From CAYRUP01 sp964489265 (GTDB taxonomy: Bacteria > Pseudomonadota > Gammaproteobacteria > DSM-16500), in NCBI GenBank assembly GCA_964489265.1, contig CAZAXX010000060.1, positions 1-14,115 on the forward strand: a stretch of DNA of 14,115 nt, read 5' to 3'. Positions 7,722-14,115 of the stretch are shown here, one piece after another. The translations under genes were made by a program, and so were the position numbers. Under the pieces are notes generated by a model. The model ran no database searches. It had not been told where the DNA came from and worked only from the letters and a program-made list of their open reading frames with translations. How positions within the stretch are numbered: position 1 is the first letter of the stretch; each line of letters starts with the position of its first letter.

Positions 7722-8167
7722 TGGCTAAATGCTGCTTTATTTGCCATAAAAAATACCATGCTTAATAATCCGAGCGCACAGAGTAATAACAACATGGTCT
7801 GCGTGCGTCGATAACGTTTTTGTTCTGTCGAATTATTTTGAGATGGAATGGCAATCTGTTGCGATAATAATAAAAAATACATAAAACCCAGCCAGCTGAT
7901 AATCGCCACAATGAAACTGAGTATACTGCCGCCAATCCAAAATCGGGAAAAATGCGGTTGATCCAAACCTATCATCGTAAAGCCTGTCGCTAGCTGAATG
8001 AACGCAAATGGTATGATGATGAACGTGGTTAGCATTTGGATGCGCTCGGCGATAACGAGTTTTACTCGCGAAGGCATAAGTCGCCAGAGATGAAAGCTAT
8101 ATAAAATGCTAGTTAATACTAGTGTTGCACTAATAATATGTAATATTTTTAAGGAATTATACAACAT
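7718..8167 (-). CDS. four-helix membrane protein, DUF2269-like, first gene of the ccm operon
   Basis: A small integral membrane protein of 149 aa with four predicted helices (about 6-26, 45-66, 79-101 and 123-141) and a basic hydrophilic loop before the last. The first helix carries SLKILH with an intramembrane histidine, and the second ends in an ATGF turn. This pattern resembles the uncharacterised DUF2269/CopD-like small membrane proteins; I give the family name tentatively. Starts are ambiguous: a TTG at 8215, an ATG at 8179 and the ATG at 8167. I chose the last because GGTG lies 6 nt upstream and MLYNSLKILH is a natural N-terminus. Overlap with ccmA (ATGA) suggests a link to heme or cytochrome biogenesis, but no function can be shown. 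The 134-aa protein at 11792-12196 has the same architecture. Confidence 0.8.
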   Translation of the reverse strand: MLYNSLKILHIISATLVLTSILYSFHLWRLMPSRVKLVIAERIQMLTTFIIIPFAFIQLATGFTMIGLDQPHFSRFWIGGSILSFIVAIISWLGFMYFLLLSQQIAIPSQNNSTEQKRYRRTQTMLLLLCALGLLSMVFFMANKAAFSQ

Positions 8168-8254
8168 TAAATACACCATGCTTATCAAGTAGTGGTGAAA
8201 TTTAACACATATCAAGATAGATGGGAATGGTTTAATTTATAACTAAGGAGTGGT
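8168..8254. promoter_or_regulatory. divergent intergenic region, presumed promoters for both directions
   Basis: This 87-bp AT-rich stretch separates the minus-strand ccm unit from the plus-strand unknown pair and must carry the 5' ends of both if no upstream promoters are used. I see a strong plus-strand ribosome site, TAAGGAGTG, just before the ATG at 8255. I found no -35/-10 pair with good hexamers and spacing on either strand, so promoter positions are not assigned and no operator is proposed. Confidence 0.35.
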
Positions 8255-9592
8255 ATGAAACCCATACTCAAGTTAATAAAAGGTGTGGATTTAAATTTAT
8301 TAAAAAAGGTTTCTGCAAATCGAATTTCGGATCAGGAATTTGCAACATTTGGTTTGTTTTACAATCAATTTCTGGATGAGCTGGTCAAGCTATTTGGAAA
8401 ATACCAATTGGCGAATAATCCAGATCGAAGTACCTACAATGTGCTCGTCGATTTAATAGCAGCGAAGCAAATTCGTGATGCTGAATTAATTCAAAAATTA
8501 AAAATGTTAAGCAATTACCTTGCTGAGGATTTAACGCAGCGTACATCATCAGCATTTTGGGATCCTGCTGAGTATCGAGCGATTATGGCTAACTTCGATA
8601 ATTTGGTGCAGGTTGATGCGACGCCTGAGCTCGCGCCAGATGAAACTATCATGAAGCTCAGAAATGCGGGAGCTATGTTAGGTGTCTTGACCAGTACAGT
8701 TGAAATTATTGCAAAACATACTAATTTAGTGCTGGTTTACAATACGCTTTTTGATTTTTTTACGCGTATCCGTGATATTGGCAACCAGGATCACTCTTTT
8801 GAAAAAAAAGAAGCGGAGTTTATTTTTGTCTTGACGCAGTTGGGTGAATTTTTGCAGAGAAAATTTCCGCACGCATCTTCCAACGCGATTGCAAAATTAC
8901 TTGAGAAACATTTTCCTGGCGAATTTAGAATGAATATAGATGCACTCGTGCCTCTGGCTGCGACGGCAAGAAAGGCAGTTGAGACTACTTCGCTAAGAGG
9001 TAACTTCAATAGAGGGTTAATTTGTTTTGCTGCATTGACGGATGAACCAGGTGCTGCTGTAAAATTTCATGAAAAAATACGCAAGCATAAATGCAGTCCG
9101 GTTGATGTTTTAAAGGCGCGGCATTTTATTGTAGATGATTTAGTTCCTAACACGCCTGCGCGTCTGCAAATTGATAGAGTGATTCAGGGAGTCAGAAAAA
9201 AAGGTTTAGCGATGGCGCATCTGCCAGTGCGCAATGCGGCTCTCGATTTCGCAGAAAAATATCAAAACGCAGCAAATAATTTTTTTAAAAATCCAGCGAA
9301 AAAACCAGGTGATTATCAAGTACTATTAAAGTTGGAACATAATCCAGAAATAGCCGAAAAGAAAGCGATCATGGAGCAAAATCGTGGTTACTCAGTGCTG
9401 CGCGCGATGCGTAAAGTTTTCTGGGTGGTGACATTTGCTCTGATTGTTTTTCCAGTTGCAAAAGGTATTTATTCGTATGCAACAACGGGACGATTTACGG
9501 TGTTTTGTGACAAGACCAAAACCTTAGGTAAAGCATTGCAAGTGAGTGATACAGTTAAAAAATATATTAACAAGGTGACTTATAAAAAATAG
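8255..9592 (+). CDS. unknown 445-aa mostly helical protein with one C-terminal membrane helix
   Basis: I do not recognise this protein. It begins at an ATG 4 nt after AAGGAG and has no signal peptide. Residues 1-385 look soluble and mainly alpha-helical, with many Leu/Ala/Lys/Glu-rich segments and no catalytic motif I can name. One clear membrane helix lies at about 388-408 (VFWVVTFALIVFPVAKGIY), followed by a basic tail of about 35 residues ending TYKK, so the bulk of the protein would sit on one side of a membrane. It is followed after 45 bp by the 702-aa gene on the same strand, and the two probably form an operon. Orientation opposite to the flanking respiratory genes and lack of any respiratory motif suggest an accessory insertion. 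A translocated effector or a cytoplasmic membrane-associated factor are both possible; neither is shown. Confidence 0.82.
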   Translation: MKPILKLIKGVDLNLLKKVSANRISDQEFATFGLFYNQFLDELVKLFGKYQLANNPDRSTYNVLVDLIAAKQIRDAELIQKLKMLSNYLAEDLTQRTSSAFWDPAEYRAIMANFDNLVQVDATPELAPDETIMKLRNAGAMLGVLTSTVEIIAKHTNLVLVYNTLFDFFTRIRDIGNQDHSFEKKEAEFIFVLTQLGEFLQRKFPHASSNAIAKLLEKHFPGEFRMNIDALVPLAATARKAVETTSLRGNFNRGLICFAALTDEPGAAVKFHEKIRKHKCSPVDVLKARHFIVDDLVPNTPARLQIDRVIQGVRKKGLAMAHLPVRNAALDFAEKYQNAANNFFKNPAKKPGDYQVLLKLEHNPEIAEKKAIMEQNRGYSVLRAMRKVFWVVTFALIVFPVAKGIYSYATTGRFTVFCDKTKTLGKALQVSDTVKKYINKVTYKK

Positions 9593-9637
9593 TGTGTTAC
9601 AAAAGCGCCGCAATAAAAAATTTTAAAGGGATTAAGT

Positions 9638-11746
9638 ATGCATACATTGCGTCGCGCGTTATTACCGAAAGAAAAATTAAAAACAGAAAAAAAACCAGAT
9701 AAAAAAGAATATCAAACTTTAACAGATGAGGACACCGCAAGCTATCAACCTCCCGTTGCAGTAGAAAAAATAGATTCATACGTTCCTCCTCAGCAGATTC
9801 TAGAAGAAGTGTCAAACTTTCCTGTTGTAGCGCTGAGTGATCCTGTACAAGAAGTACGGCCAAGCAATCCCTACATTCCCGACACTTTTCTAGGGCCTAA
9901 ATTTAATATTGATTCGATCGTTGTCCACGCCAAGCGTGTCTATGAAGAACAACTTAACGTAGTCGCAAAAATTGAAAATCTGGTTTTGGATTATCTTTCA
10001 CCTGACGAAGTAACGTCTTATGTAACTAATAAAGAAAAAATGACACCAACAACGCATTTTCGAGTGACAATGCCACTCAAAGTACGTTTTGCGTTGCGAA
10101 CAAAGACTCGTTTTGAAAATCTTTTTACAACGAGTCAAACGCTTATGTTTGACCCAAGTATAGCGGAACTGAAAAAAACCTTAGACGCTGGGTCAGGTGG
10201 TTATACAGAAAAATATGCGGCTCTTTGGAAAGCGGTTGAGCCCAAGTTTAGTCAATTTTTAGAAAATTATTCCGGACAGTCTTTGGATAAGTATGTGTTT
10301 TATGATTGTGTTCAGCATTATTGTTCGAACAATCGAGTAGGTGCATCGCGGCTGTTAAGTAAAAGCGTTTGTTATCCAGAGAAAGAAACGTTAGCTCAGT
10401 TTTTATTATCTGAAAATGTAAAAGTAGAAGCCTACACGCTCGTCGATGCGGTTGCTTTTCAATTACCTTTAGAGATAATTCAACAAATAGCTAAAGCGAG
10501 TCCAGACTATGGAGTTTATTATATACAGTGTATAGGCGGAGAAGATGCTAGCCATTTTTATTGTCTTTCCTATGCTGCTTTTCATAAGGATCCAGCTGTT
10601 TTAGATTTTTTTGTTAGAACGCGAACATGTACTGATCATCTCGAGAACGTATTTGCAGGAATTGAAAAAACTATTCAAAAAACCAATGGAGCTCAGCTGA
10701 AAAAGGAGGGTAAAACTCTCAAGTATTCACCAAGTGAGTGTATTGAAGCGCCGAAAAAAATATTTAGAGCTTTATTAACAGCCGCGAGTACGGGGCATAT
10801 TTTTAAAAATAATGCATTAGCAGCGATTGCCTCACGATTTAATGTTGAATGGGCAAAGCCTTTTGAAGCCAGTGTGTTAGAAGAAAATATTAAATGGTCT
10901 GTGCAATATGAGTCTGAGAATGCGAAAAAATTGCTAGCGAAAATTTTATGTGATTCAAGTAAGCAAGAGATGACTCAATTGCTTATTAAGAATCAAGCTC
11001 AGTTACCAAAAGATGTATTAATCATCGCATTGAGTTTTGAAGCGCCTTTTGACGTCATTCAACAACTCTTAGGTTGCAATAAAGAGATATTGAAAATGTA
11101 TGGGATGAATTCAGATTCCAGTTATTATTGGCTCGCGGTTCTGCATGCCATGAATCATTCTGATCCTCGCGTGTTTCCGCTTATTTTAAGGGCTTATCCT
11201 TGTCAATTTAAGAGGACTTTTGAGGTTTTGGCAGATTCCGAGGGTCAAACAGCGACTGTCAAACATGCATCTTTAGGGCTAGAAAAAAAGTTTGTCCTGG
11301 TTTCTCCTGTCAGATTGCTTTTGGCAGCAGAGGGTGTTTTGCAAACAACTAAAGATTTTCAGGACGCTGCAAGGAAAATAACAGATTATCTAATTAAAAA
11401 AATGCAGAACATATCCAAAGTCCCTGAGTTGTTGGCGTTTTGCGATGAGCATTTAGATAAATATTATTTTCCTTTAGTTTTTGGTCTTGCTGGAATGTTC
11501 ATTGCAGAGGCGCGTGATACGTTAAAAAATTATTTTACCGATCAGTCTGTTCTAAATCAGTTAGCTCCTGATGAAATTGAGACCTACCATGAATTATTTA
11601 TCGGCGCGATGAAGCATCGCATTTTCTCAGAAGCAATTGAGCAACAATATACTATTAGTATCAATTCTCGGGAGTATTTGACGGAGGTTCTTGATGAGTT
11701 TAATCAATTTAATCCTGTGGTTGTCAATCGTATGAGGCCTGCATAA
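9638..11746 (+). CDS. unknown 702-aa soluble protein with degenerate ankyrin-like repeats
   Basis: I do not recognise this as a named family. The ATG at 9638 has AAAGGG about 7 nt upstream and the gene ends in tandem TAA codons. Residues 1-85 are Lys- and Pro-rich and look disordered. The rest is predicted helical, with no signal peptide and no convincing membrane helix. Two segments share a spaced pattern: L-x2-A-x2-F-x2-P-x3-IQQ at 268-283 and again at 461-476, each followed about 42-44 residues after the Phe by a DP-x-V motif (318-321 and 509-512). This spacing resembles helix-turn-helix repeats of the ankyrin type, as found in protein-binding scaffolds, but the consensus is very weak. Several cysteines are scattered without a metal-site pattern. 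It is probably co-transcribed with the 445-aa gene. A secreted effector role is plausible in a host-associated bacterium but unproven. Confidence 0.82.
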   Translation: MHTLRRALLPKEKLKTEKKPDKKEYQTLTDEDTASYQPPVAVEKIDSYVPPQQILEEVSNFPVVALSDPVQEVRPSNPYIPDTFLGPKFNIDSIVVHAKRVYEEQLNVVAKIENLVLDYLSPDEVTSYVTNKEKMTPTTHFRVTMPLKVRFALRTKTRFENLFTTSQTLMFDPSIAELKKTLDAGSGGYTEKYAALWKAVEPKFSQFLENYSGQSLDKYVFYDCVQHYCSNNRVGASRLLSKSVCYPEKETLAQFLLSENVKVEAYTLVDAVAFQLPLEIIQQIAKASPDYGVYYIQCIGGEDASHFYCLSYAAFHKDPAVLDFFVRTRTCTDHLENVFAGIEKTIQKTNGAQLKKEGKTLKYSPSECIEAPKKIFRALLTAASTGHIFKNNALAAIASRFNVEWAKPFEASVLEENIKWSVQYESENAKKLLAKILCDSSKQEMTQLLIKNQAQLPKDVLIIALSFEAPFDVIQQLLGCNKEILKMYGMNSDSSYYWLAVLHAMNHSDPRVFPLILRAYPCQFKRTFEVLADSEGQTATVKHASLGLEKKFVLVSPVRLLLAAEGVLQTTKDFQDAARKITDYLIKKMQNISKVPELLAFCDEHLDKYYFPLVFGLAGMFIAEARDTLKNYFTDQSVLNQLAPDEIETYHELFIGAMKHRIFSEAIEQQYTISINSREYLTEVLDEFNQFNPVVVNRMRPA

Positions 11747-11753
11747 TAAACAA

Positions 11754-11789
11754 CTGGATTGCCACGTCGCTACGCTCCTCGCAATCCAG
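11754..11789. terminator. hairpin between convergent genes, repeat-derived
   Basis: A 9-bp perfect inverted repeat, CTGGATTGC and GCAATCCAG, encloses 18 nt. It lies 7 nt after the plus-strand stop and 2 nt after the minus-strand stop, the position expected of a shared bidirectional terminator. The T-tracts on either side are weak, so termination is inferred from position. The arm and loop text (GGATTGCCACGTCGCTACGC) resembles a second widespread class of bacterial dispersed repeat, unrelated to the one at 5046-5111; that resemblance is from memory. Confidence 0.55.
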
Positions 11790-11791
11790 CT

Positions 11792-12196
11792 TTAAAATAA
11801 AAACGTAGACTTCGTCACAGCATCATGAACAACAGCGATCAAAAGTATTGGTAACATCGTATAAATCCACCACCACAACCAATGATCGCGTTGTTTATTT
11901 TTGATGATCAACAAAACGGAAACTAACAGACAAAATACGCCAACCAGCAAATACGCAGCAACAATCCACGGCGTGTGAAAAGTGAAATGTTTAGGATAAA
12001 CCAATAACGTTCCCGTCAGTGCGGCAAGGAATGCAACACCAAGCATGACTTTATTAATTGTGGTAAAGGTATGAATGCGCGCGGGAGAAATTTGTTGCGT
12101 TCTTTTAACGCTTATCAGGACTACACAAAAAAATGTGAGTCCCAATAAGCCGACTGCGAAAAGCAGATGAATAAATTTGATGAGACTGATAACCAT
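11792..12196 (-). CDS. four-helix membrane protein downstream of cytochrome oxidase subunit III
   Basis: A 134-aa integral membrane protein with four predicted helices (about 4-29, 48-66, 75-98 and 106-124). Histidine 10 lies in the first helix (LIKFIHLLFA), there is a TGTLLV turn after the second, and another histidine (124) lies at the end of the last. The architecture matches that of the protein at 7718-8167 and of small DUF2269/CopD-like membrane proteins. Its ATG follows the ctaE stop with no spacer, so it is almost certainly made together with subunit III. A role in oxidase assembly or heme/copper handling is suggested by context only. It ends 2 nt before the intergenic hairpin. Confidence 0.82.
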   Translation of the reverse strand: MVISLIKFIHLLFAVGLLGLTFFCVVLISVKRTQQISPARIHTFTTINKVMLGVAFLAALTGTLLVYPKHFTFHTPWIVAAYLLVGVFCLLVSVLLIIKNKQRDHWLWWWIYTMLPILLIAVVHDAVTKSTFLF

Positions 12197-13075
12197 TTAT
12201 AACCAATACACAAACACAAACAATAACAACCACACGACGTCTACAAAGTGCCAATACCAAGAGACAGCTTCGAACGCAAAATGATTATGTGGATTGAAAT
12301 CGTAGCGTAGCATGCGATAAAAAATAACGCATAAACCAATCGTACCGATCGTCACATGCAAACCGTGAAAACCCGTCAGCATAAAAAAGGTTGTGCCGTA
12401 AATACCGGAACCGAGTGTTAAGCCTTTTTCTAAATACGCAATCGTGTATTCATGACCTTGCAAAAAGAGGAAGCTAATACCTAATAAAACAGTAACCAAT
12501 TGAGAAATCAGCATGGTCTTGCGATGATTTTTTAATAAGGCCCAATGCGCCACTGTAATTGTCGCGCCGCTGGTTAACAGGATTAATGTGTTAATCGCGG
12601 GAATCCCGAATGCTTCCATAATCGATTTAGGCGCAACGAATGAGCCTGGATTTGGGTTCGCTACAAATGGCCAGCCACCTTGGAAACTCGGCCATAACAC
12701 AACGTGACTTACAAAGTGCGAGCCCGTACCACTTAAAATCGGGAGCGAAATCACGCGAACAAAAAACAGTGCGCCAAAGAATGCCCCGAAGAACATGACT
12801 TCCGAAAAAATAAACCAGCACATTGCCCAGCGAAAAGAACGATCGACTTGATCGTTTGCGAGAAGACCGGAACGATTTTCCCGGATCACCATGCCAAACC
12901 AGCCAACCATCATGTAGACCAGCATCGCGAAACCAAATGCTAATAAATAAGGCCCAAACCAGACATCATGCAACCAGTTAGCGCCCCCAACAAACACACA
13001 GATTAACGCAATCGACCCTTTCAACGGCCAGCTGCTAGGTGAGGGTAAATAATATCCCTTCGCTTTATCAGTCAT
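12197..13075 (-). CDS. ctaE: cytochrome c oxidase subunit III
   Basis: A 292-aa core subunit of the aa3-type cytochrome c oxidase in the inner membrane, which stabilises the proton-pumping catalytic subunit I. Seven membrane helices are predicted. Family marks include RENRSG after the second helix, the conserved glutamate in FIFSEVMFF, GFHGLHVTIGT and the C-terminal WYWHFVDVVWL. Length is normal. The ATG at 13075 has AGGGG 7 nt upstream. It lies 30 bp after the triheme cytochrome c gene and directly before the small membrane protein gene. Subunits I and II and the assembly factor CtaG are not in the window; the usual neighbours are presumably beyond the right edge. Confidence 0.97.
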   Translation of the reverse strand: MTDKAKGYYLPSPSSWPLKGSIALICVFVGGANWLHDVWFGPYLLAFGFAMLVYMMVGWFGMVIRENRSGLLANDQVDRSFRWAMCWFIFSEVMFFGAFFGALFFVRVISLPILSGTGSHFVSHVVLWPSFQGGWPFVANPNPGSFVAPKSIMEAFGIPAINTLILLTSGATITVAHWALLKNHRKTMLISQLVTVLLGISFLFLQGHEYTIAYLEKGLTLGSGIYGTTFFMLTGFHGLHVTIGTIGLCVIFYRMLRYDFNPHNHFAFEAVSWYWHFVDVVWLLLFVFVYWL

Positions 13076-13105
13076 TCTATAACCCCTATTAAAACAATAT
13101 TATGT

Positions 13106-14115
13106 CTACCACAAACTATAATCTTTACCCGGCGCGCTTTCTGTCATCATGTATTTCACGGCTGCTTTTATTTCTGCATCAGAACAATTTGAACAAGCGC
13201 CGCGTAATGGATGACCTTTACGACCGGTGATCACGTTGATGTAAGTATCTAAAAATCCTGCATCAACCATCGGTTTCCACGCATTCACATCACCCGGTTT
13301 GGGTGCATTTTGGAAGCCGCTGTTGTGACAAACACTGCAATTTTCATTATAAATATGCTTGCCATCTTCCAGGGTTAATTTTTTCGGTGGTGGTACGACA
13401 GTGCCTTGCTTGCCGGCAATTGCTTTCACCATGTAATCGACCGCTTGTTTGATGTCTTGATCGTTACAGGAAACGCACGTTCCTTTCGCAGGCATGCCAC
13501 CTTTACCTTTGATCGCGTTTTCATACACGATTGGCAAACCATTTTTCATGATCGGCGTCCAATCTGCAGGATCACCGTATTTAGGCGCACCACCTGCACC
13601 GGTTGCGTGACAACCCGAGCAGTAATTTTCATAAAGTGCTTTGCCGATAGCACCACCTTTCGGTTTTGGCGGGCTCGCGCTTTGTACTGATTTTAGGTAA
13701 ATTGCGATGGCAGTTAAATCAGCTTGGGTTAAATGTTTTAAGCTGTAGTGATTCACTTCCAGCATAGGACCTTCAACTTTACCGCCACCAATCATTTGAT
13801 CCTTTAAAAACACATCAATAATTTCTTGATCGGATGCATTCAATAAATTTGCTTTAGTAATATTTGGCGCGAGGTAACCCTGGATTTTACTACCGGTTAA
13901 ATCATATTTGCGAATCGGTGCGCCCAGGGACAATTTGTCACTGAAAATATGATAAGAAGGCGAGTGACACATTGCGCAGTGGCCCAAACCTTCCACGAGA
14001 TATTCGCCACGTTTCCATTCTTCCGATGCTTGAGGAACCGCTTGATACGCGGCTTTTGGATCAAAAAACATTAAACGCCAAGGCAATTGCAATAAGCGAT
14101 GATTGAATGGCCAAA
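13106..14115 (-). CDS. triheme c-type cytochrome, 5' end cut by window edge
   Basis: The last 335 codons of a membrane-bound or periplasmic multiheme cytochrome c; the reading frame stays open through the right edge (…WPFNHR before LLQLPWRLMFFDP), so the true start is outside. Residue numbers here count from the TTG at 14092. Domain 1 (about 25-135) is a class I cytochrome c with CAMCH (39-43), like the diheme subunits of dehydrogenases. Domains 2 and 3 are cytochrome c5-type, with CSGCH (158-162) and CSVCH (252-256). Each has the c5-specific second cysteine pair, CVSC (206-209) and CSNC (300-303). Domain 2 has its axial methionine in GGMPAKG (Met200), but domain 3 has His294 at that place (KGHPLRG). 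The gene order before ctaE suggests an electron donor to the oxidase. Heme attachment would depend on the Ccm system encoded nearby. Confidence 0.93.
   Translation of the reverse strand, partial: WPFNHRLLQLPWRLMFFDPKAAYQAVPQASEEWKRGEYLVEGLGHCAMCHSPSYHIFSDKLSLGAPIRKYDLTGSKIQGYLAPNITKANLLNASDQEIIDVFLKDQMIGGGKVEGPMLEVNHYSLKHLTQADLTAIAIYLKSVQSASPPKPKGGAIGKALYENYCSGCHATGAGGAPKYGDPADWTPIMKNGLPIVYENAIKGKGGMPAKGTCVSCNDQDIKQAVDYMVKAIAGKQGTVVPPPKKLTLEDGKHIYNENCSVCHNSGFQNAPKPGDVNAWKPMVDAGFLDTYINVITGRKGHPLRGACSNCSDAEIKAAVKYMMTESAPGKDYSLW

Noticed and set aside
8168..8215. TTG or first ATG start for the small membrane protein heading the ccm operon
   Set aside because: The added residues are not membrane-like or conserved-looking, and neither start has a recognisable ribosome site; the ATG at 8167 has GGTG nearby. 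The ATG at 8179 remains possible.
9597..9863. Minus-strand open frame of 88 codons with a hydrophobic stretch
   Set aside because: It is antisense to the Lys- and Pro-rich N-terminus of the 702-aa gene, and its hydrophobic look comes from complementing AAA/GAA codons. It has no ribosome site or independent support.
13406..13690. Plus-strand open frame of 94 codons
   Set aside because: It is antisense to the triheme cytochrome c5 domains, whose CXXCH motifs and c5 cysteine pairs are unmistakable. It has no homology or start signal of its own.

Overview
The window looks like a piece of an AT-rich gammaproteobacterial chromosome. It carries a complete System I (Ccm) cytochrome c maturation operon in the order usual for gammaproteobacteria, and part of a cytochrome c oxidase cluster. 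The moderate AT richness, the dispersed palindromic repeats and two large orphan proteins without secretion signals would fit a host-associated lineage such as Legionellales/Coxiellaceae. That placement is inference; the sequence shows no taxonomic marker gene.

Layout. (1) Positions 1-131 are non-coding and hold a decayed copy of a palindromic repeat. (2) Positions 132-8167, all on the minus strand, form one tightly packed unit. In transcription order it is a small four-helix membrane protein, ccmA, ccmB, ccmC, ccmD, ccmE, a 66-bp near-perfect palindrome, ccmF, ccmG, ccmH, a short ccmI and a secreted M28 metallopeptidase. Most junctions are ATGA overlaps or abutting stop/start codons, so co-transcription and translational coupling are very likely. 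(3) Positions 8168-8254 are a short divergent intergenic region. (4) Positions 8255-11746, on the plus strand, hold two genes of unknown function (445 and 702 aa) that read as a two-gene operon and have no visible link to respiration. The first has one C-terminal membrane helix. The second is soluble, with a disordered N-terminus and a degenerate ankyrin-like helical body. (5) Positions 11754-11789 hold a hairpin from a different repeat family between convergent genes. (6) Positions 11792-14115, minus strand, hold a triheme cytochrome c (5' end cut by the window edge), cytochrome c oxidase subunit III and another small four-helix membrane protein.

How they fit together. CcmABCDE load and deliver heme to the periplasm. 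CcmG and CcmH keep apocytochrome thiols reduced, and CcmF with CcmH/CcmI ligates heme to CXXCH motifs. The triheme cytochrome c beside the oxidase gene is an obvious client and probably passes electrons to the aa3-type oxidase to which subunit III belongs. The two plus-strand genes are the accessory part of the window and the best candidates for something undescribed. Effector-like function is a hypothesis only. I could not run homology searches, so unknown means unrecognised by eye.
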